A DNA stretch of 64,000 bases from Parvularcula marina (GCF_003399445.1 NZ_QUQO01000001.1:2601001-2665000); one strand, 5' to 3'; counted from the first letter of the stretch, positions 45,130-54,631 are shown. Translations and numbers: made by a program. Notes: generated by a model from the letters alone, not told the origin.

Positions 45130-46131
45130 ATGAAGACTGGGGATACCGGCCTCAATCTGATCAAGGCGTATGAAGGCCTCAGGCTTTCGGCGCAGTCCGA
45201 GCCGTTGCCGGGCGCGCAGGCTGGTGATCGGGATGCGGTTAGCTGGAGCGTGGGCTACGGCCACAAGGCGACGGCTGGCGCAGGGATGACCGTGACAGAG
45301 CGCGAGGCATCGCGCCTTCTCCAGGAAGATATCTCTCCGATTGAGAACCTTATCCGCACGACTGTGCGCGCACCGCTCAACCAGAATGAACATGACGCGC
45401 TGGTGTCACTGATTTTCAACATTGGCGAGGAAAATTTCCGCCGGTCGACGGTTCTGCAAAAACTCAATGATGGCGACAAGCTCGGGGCCGCCGAGGCGTT
45501 CGAGCGCTGGAGCCGGGCCCGTGTCGACGGCAAACTCGTCAAACTGGACGGCCTTGTGCGCCGCCGGGCCGCCGAGAAGTCGCTATTCCTGATGCCGACC
45601 GATGCCGAACTCGTCGTGCCGACTTCTGAGGTCATGCCGGCTGATGAATGTGACGGCGCGATCCGCTCGGAAGCCGCGATCAACAACGCGCCGCTGTTCG
45701 ATCTCAAAGAGTTCCGGCGTGACCGGAACCGGCAATTGACGCCCGAAGAGACCGAACAACGGCTGACGGCACTTTATCATGCGCAGCAGGCACTGACTGG
45801 TGATCCGGCCAAGATGATCATTTCCAAGGCCGAAGAACGCGAAGATATTGGTGTCACGGTCGGTGCGGCGATGGCCGGGCTGATGGCGCTGGCCACGACC
45901 CTGCTCGGGGGCTTGCTGGTTCTGTCGGAATATCTGCCGGGGACACTCGCAACAGTCGGGATCGGCGGCGATATCATCGCATTGATCGAAGCCAATCTGC
46001 CGCGTTGGCTCCTCGTCGGCGGCGGGGTCGCGCTTTATTTCATTGCTTATGTCCTCGTGAAACGGGCCAACCGTCACGGCATCAAGCGGCGGCGCGCCAT
46101 GGAAGTTGCCAGGGTTCAGCACGCCGATTGA
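45130..46131 (+). CDS. membrane-anchored GH24 lysozyme-like protein
   Basis: 333 residues from the ATG at 45130; an in-frame TTG at 45121 is possible. Residues 1-150 are a phage-type GH24 lysozyme: GLNLIKAYEGLRLSA with catalytic E15, WSVGYGHKATAGAGMTVTER, LNQNEHDALVSLIFNIGEEN, and LVRRRAAEKSLFL. A linker follows, then two hydrophobic segments at about 243-270 and 293-311. There is no holin, spanin or phage gene nearby, so it is probably a domesticated muramidase held in the membrane. The next gene starts with TTG across its stop codon. Confidence 0.85.
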   Translation: MKTGDTGLNLIKAYEGLRLSAQSEPLPGAQAGDRDAVSWSVGYGHKATAGAGMTVTEREASRLLQEDISPIENLIRTTVRAPLNQNEHDALVSLIFNIGEENFRRSTVLQKLNDGDKLGAAEAFERWSRARVDGKLVKLDGLVRRRAAEKSLFLMPTDAELVVPTSEVMPADECDGAIRSEAAINNAPLFDLKEFRRDRNRQLTPEETEQRLTALYHAQQALTGDPAKMIISKAEEREDIGVTVGAAMAGLMALATTLLGGLLVLSEYLPGTLATVGIGGDIIALIEANLPRWLLVGGGVALYFIAYVLVKRANRHGIKRRRAMEVARVQHAD

Positions 46132-46544
46132 CCATCCACATCGCGAAATTATCAGTAGGGAGTACGGGGATTGAGAGCCTCGGGCGCTGGCAGGCGAGCC
46201 TTATTGAGCGGCGCGGCGTCAAATATCCCTATCATGTCACCCGGATGTTCCCCCGCAGGGGCGAGGAAGTCCTTGATGGCGGCTCGATTTACTGGGTGAT
46301 CCAGGGCTATTTCACTGCCCGCCAGCAGATTGTCGGGCTCGAACCCGTTACGGCGGAGGACGGCACCTCGAAATGCCGCATCGATCTTGATCCCAAGCTC
46401 ATTCCGGTCAGTCCCATCGCTAAACGCCCGTTTCAGGGCTGGCGATATTTAAAGCCTGAAGATGCACCTGCAGATGTGACCGGGGGCGCCAAGGGTGATA
46501 GTCTGGAGCTGACGCGCAGGCTATCCGAGCTGGGATTGCTGTAA
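46128..46544 (+). CDS. DUF1489 family protein
   Basis: 138 residues beginning at a TTG at 46128 that overlaps the lysozyme stop (TTGA). The start is chosen because LTIHIAKLSVGSTGIESLGR matches the usual N-terminus of DUF1489; the longer upstream frame is a shadow of the lysozyme. Conserved features are RGVKYPYHVTRMFPRRGEEV, DGGSIYWVIQGYFTARQQI and a C-terminal RPFQGWRYL. The family is alphaproteobacterial and of unknown function. Confidence 0.88.
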   Translation: MTIHIAKLSVGSTGIESLGRWQASLIERRGVKYPYHVTRMFPRRGEEVLDGGSIYWVIQGYFTARQQIVGLEPVTAEDGTSKCRIDLDPKLIPVSPIAKRPFQGWRYLKPEDAPADVTGGAKGDSLELTRRLSELGLL

Positions 46545-46565
46545 TCGCGCGAGTGAAGGGGCGGG

Positions 46566-47444
46566 ATGAAGGTGAATACGCTGACATCGGGGACGACCGT
46601 CGCGGCCGTGGCGGCACTGGCTGTTGTGGCATCGCTGACCAATCAGGGGCTGAAATCACCCGCTGATGAAACGCCGCCGCAGACGCTGAAAGGCGAAATC
46701 ATCGAGGAGGGCGCGCCGGTCCTGACCGAAGCGCGCACGGCCCTGCGGCCTGATTTCTCCGTGTCCCTCCTTTCTGAAACATCCGGGGCCATCCATGAGG
46801 AGGGCGGTGACATAGAATTCTGTGTGCCGCTGGTTTTCCCGGAGGCAACGTGCCTGCCTCGCGACCGGATCCTGAAGCTCGATGGACGGCCCATCGATCG
46901 GCTGACGCCGGATGGAGCGCCGCGTTTCGACAAACTCCTGATGGTGCATCCGACCGACTTCCGTGAGCCTGAACGTGAGGTGCGCACCTGCGAAGTCTTT
47001 GCCCGTCTCAAATCAGAAGAGTGGGGCGCGATGACGACCGCCGGCATGGCGGCCGAAGCCCGCTTTGAGCGCTATTGCGGCCTGATGGCGCTGGCGCGGG
47101 TCGCCCAGCCAGCACGAACTAGCCGCTTGTCTGATAAGGGACTGACGGAAGCGGAAATCGAAAGCGTGCCCGGTGAAGCTTGGCCGCATTTCGGTGAGCG
47201 CTTCAGCGACAGCCCGATCTTCTCGCGCGACGAAAAGGATGAACGGCGTTGGAACGGCAATACCGAGACCCTGCTGATGACGGTGCAGGATATTGCTGTC
47301 GCCGATTTTGACGATGACGGTTTTGCCGAGCGCCTTCTGGTGGTTGCGGGCAGGGCGCGGGGCGGCAGTGCCGGGTTCTCCAGCTTCATGCTGTTCGAGC
47401 ATGACGATCAGGGTGTCGGATTACGTCAGGTCGTCTGGGAATAA
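46566..47444 (+). CDS. exported or membrane-anchored protein of unknown function
   Basis: 292 residues. A hydrophobic segment at 10-26 (TTVAAVAALAVVASL) serves as a signal or anchor. The remainder is soluble with several cysteines (DIEFCVPL, EATCLPRD, VRTCEVFA, FERYCGLM) that could pair in the periplasm. Near the C-terminus VADFDDDGFAERLLVVAG looks like an FG-GAP/EF-hand type calcium loop. No family is recognised. It starts 21 bases after the DUF1489 gene and ends before a bidirectional terminator. Confidence 0.6.
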   Translation: MKVNTLTSGTTVAAVAALAVVASLTNQGLKSPADETPPQTLKGEIIEEGAPVLTEARTALRPDFSVSLLSETSGAIHEEGGDIEFCVPLVFPEATCLPRDRILKLDGRPIDRLTPDGAPRFDKLLMVHPTDFREPEREVRTCEVFARLKSEEWGAMTTAGMAAEARFERYCGLMALARVAQPARTSRLSDKGLTEAEIESVPGEAWPHFGERFSDSPIFSRDEKDERRWNGNTETLLMTVQDIAVADFDDDGFAERLLVVAGRARGGSAGFSSFMLFEHDDQGVGLRQVVWE

Positions 47445-47482
47445 GACGACCCTCATCACCAGCTTTCCCACCCCAATAAAAA

Positions 47483-47511
47483 AGCGCGCCCCGAAAGGCG
47501 CGCTCTTCTTT
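47483..47511. terminator. bidirectional intrinsic terminator
   Basis: Stem AGCGCGCC (47483-47490) / GGCGCGCT (47497-47504) with loop CCGAAA. It is flanked by a run of A on the left and TCTTCTTT on the right, so it can work on both strands between the convergent genes ending at 47444 and 47533. Confidence 0.88.
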
Positions 47512-47532
47512 CCCAGGAAAAAATCTTGGTGC

Positions 47533-48216
47533 TTAGCGAAGCGTCGATGTCGCCGGGCGCTTGAGAAGCGGGCGATCGGCGACCGGGTCATTCCGGGTCG
47601 GCATCAGCTCACGAGCGCGAGGTGCCTCAAGACGGGCAACCGGACGGCGCGGGGCTTCTTCTTCGACGACTTCTTCTGCGAAGTCCTGCTGCGTGGTTTC
47701 TTCTTCAACCGCAGCGGAAACAGGCGGTGTCACCGTCTTGCGCGGGGTGACGAGTTTGGCACCTGAGCCGCTGAGCGGATCGTCGGAATGCTCGCTCGAG
47801 CCGTCGAAACGGGCGCCGCTCTCAATGGTCAGGGATTTGTGCGTGATGTCGCCTTTGACGAAGGCGGTGGAGGCCAGTTCGACCTCAACAGCGCGGATCG
47901 AGCCTTCGACACTGCCGGAGACGCGGACTTTTTCCGCCATGACTTCGCCATCGACACGGGCGCCGTCACCGATGACCAGACCTTTGGCCTTGATGTCACC
48001 GTCGATCTCGCCATCGAACTGGACTTCGCCAGCGGATTCGATCGATCCCTTGATGACGACGTCACTGGAAATGATGGAAGGCACACCGGCGGGGCGGGAG
48101 GAACTCCGGCCACGGCCACGGCCATTATTCTTTTTGGTAGAGTCCTCAGCGTCAGCCATCACTTGCTGTGCTTCGATGACTTCCTGCTGGTTGTTCGACT
48201 TAGCTTTCGAAAACAT
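47533..48216 (-). CDS. bactofilin
   Basis: 227 residues from the ATG at 48216. The central bactofilin beta-helix spans about 45-150 and is built of short repeats: SIISSDVVIKGSIESAGEVQ, FDGEIDGDIKAKGLVIGDGA, VDGEVMAEKVRVSGSVEGSI. It has a flexible N-terminus and a Pro/Glu-rich C-terminus as in Caulobacter BacA/BacB. Bactofilins polymerise without nucleotide under the membrane and position cell-wall enzymes. The neighbour on the same strand is an M23 peptidase whose coding end overlaps this start by 17 bases, the typical bactofilin-LytM pairing. Confidence 0.93.
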   Translation of the reverse strand: MFSKAKSNNQQEVIEAQQVMADAEDSTKKNNGRGRGRSSSRPAGVPSIISSDVVIKGSIESAGEVQFDGEIDGDIKAKGLVIGDGARVDGEVMAEKVRVSGSVEGSIRAVEVELASTAFVKGDITHKSLTIESGARFDGSSEHSDDPLSGSGAKLVTPRKTVTPPVSAAVEEETTQQDFAEEVVEEEAPRRPVARLEAPRARELMPTRNDPVADRPLLKRPATSTLR

Positions 48217-49540
48217 AACGCCCTGCCTCAATGAACTTCAGTGGGTCGATCTGGCGTCCACGATAATGAATCTCATAGTGAACGTGATAACCCGTACTCC
48301 GGCCTGTACTGCCCAATAGGCCAACTTGATCATGCAGATTCACCGTCTGGCCCGCTCGAACGGTGATCCTGTTCATATGTGCAAAACGTGTTTTGAAGCC
48401 ATTCCCATGGTCGATTTCGACCGTATTCCCAAACCCACCACGTCTGCCAGCAAACGTTACCCTCCCTGGGGCGGTCGCGACAAGCGGTGAATTGCGTGGA
48501 GCGGCAAAATCGAGCCCTTTATGTGCAGCGCGAACGTTCTTTTTGACAGGATCCCACCGCATCCCGAAGCGGGAGGTCATGCGATGGCGGACTTTGATGG
48601 GGGTAGAGAGCGGCACGGACTCAAGTGCGGAGTTCAAGGTGAGAAGCTCTTCGTAAATTCCCTCAATGCGGGCAGCGCTTTTGAAATAGGCATTTCCGCC
48701 CGCAACGCCCTGCACCGGAATGAGGGGGCCGCCCTGACCGGTCAGCTCGTCCTCGCCTGTCGCGGCGCTTGAATCCGCAAGCGCGGAGAGGCGGTGACGC
48801 TCGACCAGCGTATCAACATCGATGCCCGTGTGATTGAGGATCTGCGACATCTCCCGAATGGAGTAGCGCATGTCTTCTTCGAGGCTTGCCATCAGGACGA
48901 CCTGCTTGGCGGAGAGCTCTGCCGTTTCACGCCGCATGGTCGAGAGGACATCGTCATCAATGCCTTCGGCGACCCGCTGGTTCATGATGCCCTGAAGGGC
49001 TTCGTCACGGAGAGAAGAGGTACGCGACTGGCGCGGGGTGGGCTCACGGCCCACCGGATCGATCATCAGGCGGTTGGTGGAGCCCGGCTCCTTGCCGCCC
49101 GGCGCGCCGACTTCGGAAAGCGTCTTGGCGAGGGCATCATAGCGGCGGTCGGCGGCGGACTTGTTCTCAACGAGGGCGCGGAGCGTCTCGTGCTGGCGAT
49201 TGAGGCCGGAGATCGTCGCCTCGAATTCGCGGGAATAAATATAGTTGAGCGCGTTCACCTGATCATAGGCGGTTTCCGCGGTCTGCAGGCGGCGGCGATA
49301 GGCGGCTTCCTGGTCGCGGCGCTCCTGATCTTTGGAGACGATGATCTGCTCTTTGAAGACCACGTTGACCGATGCGTAAGCGACCCAGAGAAGGGCGACG
49401 CCAAGCACGGTTGCCATGAGAATTTGCGTGCGCGCAGAAAGCTTTACGAAGCGGACAATGCCCTCAGAGCGGTGATAAATCTGGCGTTCACGGAACAATT
49501 TGCCGAAGGCTCGTTCCATGCGACCATTATCGCGACCCAT
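48200..49540 (-). CDS. M23 (LytM) metallopeptidase, membrane-anchored, bactofilin partner
   Basis: 446 residues. A cytoplasmic N-terminus of about 40 residues, one membrane segment (ILMATVLGVALLWVAYASV), a long coiled-coil region and a C-terminal M23 domain. The zinc-site motifs are complete: HKGLDFAAPRNSP (HxxxD) and YHVHYEIHYRG (HxH), with FGMRWDP ahead. It should cleave peptidoglycan crosslinks in the periplasm. The layout and overlap with the bactofilin gene resemble the LmdC-BacA type pairs that shape stalks and curved cells. Confidence 0.93.
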   Translation of the reverse strand: MGRDNGRMERAFGKLFRERQIYHRSEGIVRFVKLSARTQILMATVLGVALLWVAYASVNVVFKEQIIVSKDQERRDQEAAYRRRLQTAETAYDQVNALNYIYSREFEATISGLNRQHETLRALVENKSAADRRYDALAKTLSEVGAPGGKEPGSTNRLMIDPVGREPTPRQSRTSSLRDEALQGIMNQRVAEGIDDDVLSTMRRETAELSAKQVVLMASLEEDMRYSIREMSQILNHTGIDVDTLVERHRLSALADSSAATGEDELTGQGGPLIPVQGVAGGNAYFKSAARIEGIYEELLTLNSALESVPLSTPIKVRHRMTSRFGMRWDPVKKNVRAAHKGLDFAAPRNSPLVATAPGRVTFAGRRGGFGNTVEIDHGNGFKTRFAHMNRITVRAGQTVNLHDQVGLLGSTGRSTGYHVHYEIHYRGRQIDPLKFIEAGRYVFES

Positions 49541-49752
49541 CGTAATCAGCCCTCAGCCGTTGCCCGAACAGGGGATTGCAGATCTTGGCATCGAGCCGAA
49601 AATCGTAACCTGTACCCACCTGTTACAATAACACACACAATGTGCTCCTGATGCAAGACTTGGCACACAGCCAAATCCAAGAATTATCTATTTGACATGA
49701 AAACACGGGCGTTCGGTTAATGTCGGTGGAAAACTTGCGCGGGCCTGCCGAT

Positions 49753-50550
49753 TTAAGATTTGGCGAGGGCTTCATACCATTGGCGCTCAAATCCCGCTTC
49801 CTCTCTGGCTTCATCATTGAAAGGACGCTTCAGGCCGCCCGGAAAATGCTGCTCTACCAGTGATTTGAAGATTTCCGCAGGACTTTGTTCATCCCCAGAA
49901 CAGCAATGCCGGAACCATCTGATTCCAGTCGCGACATGGCCGATTTCCTCGGTGTAAATCACGGTGAGAACCTCGGCGCTCGAATCGTCTCCAGCCCGGC
50001 GCAGGCGCTCGATCATGCCGGGCGTCACGTCGAGCCCTCGTGCTTCAAGAACGAGCGGCGCAATCGCCAGCCGGGCTTTGATATCGAACGATGTCCGGGC
50101 GGCGGCATCGAAGAGGCCTTCATGCGCGGGCAGGGCACCATAGCGGGTGTCCATCTGCTCCAGACGGTCAGCCACCATCAGGAAATGGCGTGCCTCATCG
50201 GACATGACCGATAGCCAGTCAGCCACGAATGAATCCCGCTCCGGCAGGGGAATCACATGCGCGAATCGACCAGCCATATCGGCGGCGAGATCAATGGCAT
50301 TGAGCTCGATATGCGCGATGGCATGCATGAGCGCCTGCCGCCCTGCTAGCGAGCCGAGCCCGCGTTTCGGCATCTCATTCGGGGGCCGCAAGGGCGGTTC
50401 ATCGCGCCGAACGGGTCTCGGCCAGTCGGACAGCGGCGAATCGGGAATGCCCGAAACGCCTTCATTTGCGAGCTTGAGGGCGAGTGCGGCCTTCTCTCTG
50501 GGATCGACGGCTTTGAGAATCTCACCCAGCGGGAGCCGTGGATCAGCCAT
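49753..50550 (-). CDS. DUF455 ferritin-like protein
   Basis: 265 residues from the ATG at 50550 (MADPRLPLGEILKAV). A helical ferritin-like protein: ALMHAIAHIELNAIDLAADM with the conserved E/H pair, SVMSDEARHFLMVADRLEQM and TEEIGHVATGIRWFRHCC supply the probable di-iron ligands. The family is of unknown function; some members are related to tRNA hydroxylase MiaE. It overlaps the end of bcp by 8 bases and is cotranscribed with it. The 212 bases downstream to the M23 gene carry no gene. Confidence 0.88.
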   Translation of the reverse strand: MADPRLPLGEILKAVDPREKAALALKLANEGVSGIPDSPLSDWPRPVRRDEPPLRPPNEMPKRGLGSLAGRQALMHAIAHIELNAIDLAADMAGRFAHVIPLPERDSFVADWLSVMSDEARHFLMVADRLEQMDTRYGALPAHEGLFDAAARTSFDIKARLAIAPLVLEARGLDVTPGMIERLRRAGDDSSAEVLTVIYTEEIGHVATGIRWFRHCCSGDEQSPAEIFKSLVEQHFPGGLKRPFNDEAREEAGFERQWYEALAKS

Positions 50551-51007
50551 GCGCTTTGACGGCATCGAGAACCTTCTCGACATGCCCGGGCACGCGGACT
50601 TTCCGCCAGACTTCCAGGATCTTGCCGTCCGGGCCGATCAGGAAGGTCGACCGCTCGATCCCCATGTATTTCTTCCCATACATGTTCTTCTCGACCCAGG
50701 AGCCATAAGCCTCGATCACCTTGCCGTCCTCGTCGGAGGCAAGGGGAACGGTCAGCTCATGCTTGGCGCGAAATTTGGCGTGTTTCTCCGGGGTATCCTT
50801 GGAGACACCGAGCACATTAGCGCCCGCTTTCTTGAATGCCCCCAGCATTTCGGAGAAGCCAATGGCCTCTTTCGTGCATCCAGATGTGTCATCCTTGGGG
50901 TAGAAATAGAGCACCAGCATCTGCCCCATGAAATCCTTGAGAGAAACCTTCCCGCCATCTTCGGTAGGCAGAGAAAAATTGGGGGCCTTCTTGCCGGCTT
51001 CGGTCAT
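50543..51007 (-). CDS. bcp: thioredoxin-dependent peroxiredoxin Bcp/PrxQ
   Basis: 154 residues. Reduces hydroperoxides. The peroxidatic Cys is C44 in FYPKDDTSGCTKEAIGFSEM. The resolving Cys five residues further, found in E. coli Bcp, is absent (Ile here), so this is a 1-Cys or atypical type. ERSTFLIGPDGKI and VPGHVEKVL at the end are conserved. Divergent from the AsmA-like gene across 183 bases. Confidence 0.94.
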   Translation of the reverse strand: MTEAGKKAPNFSLPTEDGGKVSLKDFMGQMLVLYFYPKDDTSGCTKEAIGFSEMLGAFKKAGANVLGVSKDTPEKHAKFRAKHELTVPLASDEDGKVIEAYGSWVEKNMYGKKYMGIERSTFLIGPDGKILEVWRKVRVPGHVEKVLDAVKAHG

Positions 51008-51190
51008 CCTTACGCTCCATTTGAGGCAAATCGCAGCTGATTTGCGGGACTGGCTTTTCAGTTCGGGCGCTCTATCAGGGACAATCCGTTTTGTAATCGG
51101 GACGATGCTGCGTCACTCTGGCCAATCAGGAACAGCTTCGTTACGATATCACGTCTCCATGGGCAGGGGGCAAGGGTAATCGCGGGCAAT

Positions 51191-54100
51191 ATGGACGAAC
51201 CGGCCAAGCCGACACAGACAGGAAAGACGCGTGCCGTCCGCCGGGTGGCCCGTTTCGGCCTGCACGGTTTCGCACTACTCTTTGCGCTGAATGCCTACTT
51301 CATCGCGGGGCTGTTCTTCATGGTCAGCGGGGAGGGGATTGTCTTCAATTCCCTGCATGAGCCCGTCGAGAAAGCCCTGACCGAGAAAGCTGGTGCGCAA
51401 GCGGTTGAGATCGGCGAGGTGCGCCTGATCCGTGATGCGCGCGGGCGTCATCCTCTCAAGCTGACGGTCACTGAATTTCGCATGGATCAGGGAGGTGGCC
51501 GTATTGTGGAGTTACCGAAAATCTCCATGCGGATTGATGGCCCCTCCATGCTGCGCGGGCGGGTCCTGCCGAAATTCGTCGAGATTGATGGCGCGACGGT
51601 CGAGATCGTCCGGCGCGAAGATGATCTCGATGTTGGCGGCAGTCTCGATGTCGAGGAGCTGATCCGTCTGGCGAGCCTCATTTCCGATGTCTCGGGCGGT
51701 TTCGAAGGCGCCGTCCTCAACGAATTCACTTTTGCCTATGCCGATATCGAGGCGGGCACGAGGTTCCGGGCCGAAGGCGGGACCGCTTCGCTCCGTGTTG
51801 AGAATGATGATTATGACTTCACCATGGTCGTCCCCTTCGAGGAGGCGGACGGCACAAAAGGATCGCTCAGCCTCAATGCCGCGACCCGGCCAAGCCATGG
51901 CAGCTTCACGGCGGAGCTTCTCTTCAACAGGGCGCCGATGGCGGAGCTGCTTGAAATCTTCTTTGCTGATAATGAGCAATTGTCTTTCGACGTGCCGGTT
52001 TCAGGCAATATCCGCGCTGCGGGCAGCGTCATTCAGGGGCTGTCGCGCCTCAATATCGATCTCAGCGTGGGTGAGGGGACCGTTAAACTCCGTGATGCGG
52101 AACTGCCAGTGGCCGCGCTTGATCTCAAAGCCAGCCATAATGTCCTGTCGCGGACATTGACGATAGATAGCCTTGGTTTTGACGCGGCGGGCGCCGCTGG
52201 CAATCTTGCCGGCACGGTCACTTATGAGACCGCGACGAGCGGCATGTCCGGGATCGATTTCGACCTTCTGGCAGATCAGGTGACGGTGACCCAGGAGGGC
52301 ATGTTTGATGGCCCCGTGCCGCTCGAAAACGTCACGCTCGTCGGCGGCTATGATGTCGCAAGCCATGAGATCCGTCTTGAAAATCTTGAGGCGGATTATT
52401 TCGATGCGAGGCTGAAAGCGGAAGCGAGCCTGCGCCGCGAGGACGGGGCAGGCATTCCTGCGATCAAGGCGCAGGCCAGCATTGATGGGCACCTGACGGT
52501 TGAGCAGGTCTTGCGCGGCTGGCCGATCCCGGCAGCGGACGGCGCGCGCCAGTGGGTCGTCTCTGGCATGCCGAAAGCGGACGTCTCAGGCGTCACTTTC
52601 GTCATGGATGTACCGGCAAACGGCTTCACGCCGGAAGGTCTCTCAGAAGACGCGCTCGTCGATCTGAACTTCCGGGCGGAGGATGCAACGGTCATCTACA
52701 CGCCCGGCATGACGCCGGTGACGGGGCTCAATGCAACGGGCCGCATTCTTGGCAACAGCTTCTCCGTGACAGCTGATCGTGGCCGGATCGGTAAAGTCCG
52801 GATCACCGGCGGCGGTGTTGAGATGCCTTATCTTGTCCCCAAAGGCGGCCCCGGTATCTTCACGGTCAAATTCGATGGTCAGGTCTCGGACATTCTCGGG
52901 ATCGTCGATGAAGAACCGCTCGGCTATATTTCCGAGGCGGGGTTTGAGCCGTCATCTTTCGAAGGCATGGGCGAGTTTACCCTGACCCTTGTCAGGCCAC
53001 TCCTCTCCTATGTTCCGATTGAGGATTATGAATTCAACGGCAAGGGCAGCTTTACGGGCGTGACGTTCGAGCCTTTCGGCGCGACCCTGCCGCTGGTCGA
53101 TGGCAGCGGCACGGTTTCTCTCACTGAAAAAGGGATGACGATCACCGGGCTTGCCGATGCGGCGGGCATTCCCGCAAGCTTTGAATGGAGCCGTCCGTTC
53201 GGGGACCGGATCACCCAGACGCTGGTGGCGGAAGCGAAGATCAGTCCACGGACGGCGGATGCTTTTGGCCTGCCGTTGCGGCGATTCCTGCGGGGCGAGG
53301 TCAATACGCGCATCTCGGCAGAGGGCAATAAATCCGGCTTCCAGAAAGCAGCGTTTGAAGCGGACCTGACGCCGGCGGCCCTGTTCCTTGAGAATGGCCG
53401 CATCCTGAAACCCGAAGGCCAGCCCGGCCACGCGGCGGTCAATGTCGCGCTGCCCGGTCAGGTGCCGGTCATTCAGGTCGAACGACTGGCCTTCACCATG
53501 CCCGGCGCGAATTTCGAAGGGAATGCCCGGTTTACCCCGCAAGGTGGTCTGATCGACATGGACCTGCCGCGCATCTGGATGGATGGGGTCGCGGATATGA
53601 GTGTCCGGTTGACCCGGGATGACAGGCGGGTCAAACTCTCCGTGTCCGGAGATTATGCCGATGCCTCGGGGCTGATCGACAATGTCCTGTCTGCCAGACC
53701 GTCAAAGAACGGCGGCAATCTTCCGGGCGGGGTCGATCTTGACGTCTCGCTCGCGCGGGTGGGCCTGAAGGGGTATACGGAGCTGTTAGACGTTGAGGTG
53801 TCCGGCCACCATGATGGCGCGGAGATGGCCCGCCTGACGGCAAAAGGCGTCTTTGAAGGGGGCGGCCAGCTTGATGTCGTCCTTGGCGAGAACCCGGCAG
53901 GGCTCGGTGAGGATGTGACGATCACGACGGACCGGTTCGGCCGTCTTCTCAATGGTGTCTTTGGCATAACCTCCGTTCTTGGCGGCGAAGTGAAGATGAC
54001 CGCGACCTTCATCGATGAAGGGCCGATGGCGGGCCAGTTCGAGGCCACCAACCTGACGCTGCGCAATGCGCCGACCGTTGCGAGACTTCTCTCAATTGGC

Positions 54101-54631
54101 TCACTCGATGGGCTCGCCAATGTTCTCAATGGCGAGGGGCTCGAATTCGATCATCTCAAGGGCGACCTTCAGCTCAAAGACGGGGAGCTGAAACTCGTCG
54201 ATGCGCAATTGACCGGCTCGGCGCTCGGCCTTTCCGCAAACGGCGCCGTCAATCTCGAAAGTGAGAGCTTCAACCTGCATGGCGCGGTCGCGCCGGCCTA
54301 TCGCGTCAACTCGATGTTCGGCTCCCTGCCGGGTCTCGGCGATCTCTTCGTCTCTCGGGATGGCGAAGGCATTTTCGCGCTCGCCTACCGCGTCGAAGGG
54401 CCAATGGCGGATGCAACGGTGCAGGTGAACACGCTCGCGGCCCTTACGCCGGGCATCTTCCGGCGGGTCTTTGAGCCGGTCGGCGATGAAGAACCGACGA
54501 CAGCCGAATTGCTCAAAGCGGCGGAAGAAGCGGCAGGGGATCTGGCAGCGCGAGATTTCCTATCGACGCCGGAGCTCCTCAGGGAGTATGAGCGCGAACA
54601 GACAGTGCGGGATGACCTGCCTTCGCCATAA
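51191..54631 (+). CDS. large AsmA/YhdP-like envelope protein
   Basis: 1146 residues. One N-terminal membrane segment (FGLHGFALLFALNAYFIAGL) anchors a very long periplasmic beta-rich protein. The body has DUF3971-type repeats, and the C-terminal part from about 930 has the AsmA-like sequence NGVFGITSVLGGEVKMTATF and LLSIGSLDGLANVLNGEGLE. These are features of the TamB/YhdP/YdbH group that form hydrophobic grooves carrying phospholipids between inner and outer membranes. It is preceded by a 183-base promoter region and has a palindrome TGCCGCA-GCC-TGCGGCA 19 bases after its stop (54651-54667). Confidence 0.88.
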   Translation: MDEPAKPTQTGKTRAVRRVARFGLHGFALLFALNAYFIAGLFFMVSGEGIVFNSLHEPVEKALTEKAGAQAVEIGEVRLIRDARGRHPLKLTVTEFRMDQGGGRIVELPKISMRIDGPSMLRGRVLPKFVEIDGATVEIVRREDDLDVGGSLDVEELIRLASLISDVSGGFEGAVLNEFTFAYADIEAGTRFRAEGGTASLRVENDDYDFTMVVPFEEADGTKGSLSLNAATRPSHGSFTAELLFNRAPMAELLEIFFADNEQLSFDVPVSGNIRAAGSVIQGLSRLNIDLSVGEGTVKLRDAELPVAALDLKASHNVLSRTLTIDSLGFDAAGAAGNLAGTVTYETATSGMSGIDFDLLADQVTVTQEGMFDGPVPLENVTLVGGYDVASHEIRLENLEADYFDARLKAEASLRREDGAGIPAIKAQASIDGHLTVEQVLRGWPIPAADGARQWVVSGMPKADVSGVTFVMDVPANGFTPEGLSEDALVDLNFRAEDATVIYTPGMTPVTGLNATGRILGNSFSVTADRGRIGKVRITGGGVEMPYLVPKGGPGIFTVKFDGQVSDILGIVDEEPLGYISEAGFEPSSFEGMGEFTLTLVRPLLSYVPIEDYEFNGKGSFTGVTFEPFGATLPLVDGSGTVSLTEKGMTITGLADAAGIPASFEWSRPFGDRITQTLVAEAKISPRTADAFGLPLRRFLRGEVNTRISAEGNKSGFQKAAFEADLTPAALFLENGRILKPEGQPGHAAVNVALPGQVPVIQVERLAFTMPGANFEGNARFTPQGGLIDMDLPRIWMDGVADMSVRLTRDDRRVKLSVSGDYADASGLIDNVLSARPSKNGGNLPGGVDLDVSLARVGLKGYTELLDVEVSGHHDGAEMARLTAKGVFEGGGQLDVVLGENPAGLGEDVTITTDRFGRLLNGVFGITSVLGGEVKMTATFIDEGPMAGQFEATNLTLRNAPTVARLLSIGSLDGLANVLNGEGLEFDHLKGDLQLKDGELKLVDAQLTGSALGLSANGAVNLESESFNLHGAVAPAYRVNSMFGSLPGLGDLFVSRDGEGIFALAYRVEGPMADATVQVNTLAALTPGIFRRVFEPVGDEEPTTAELLKAAEEAAGDLAARDFLSTPELLREYEREQTVRDDLPSP

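Noticed and set aside
45130-46131. Prophage remnant around the lysozyme
   Set aside because: No terminase, capsid, holin, integrase or repressor gene nearby; the membrane anchor and housekeeping neighbours argue against it.
49692-49721. TTGACA with a possible -10 on the plus strand near 49692
   Set aside because: The spacing to the best -10 (GTTAAT or TTAATG) is 18-19 bases and no plus-strand gene or terminator follows; it would only run antisense to the DUF455 gene.
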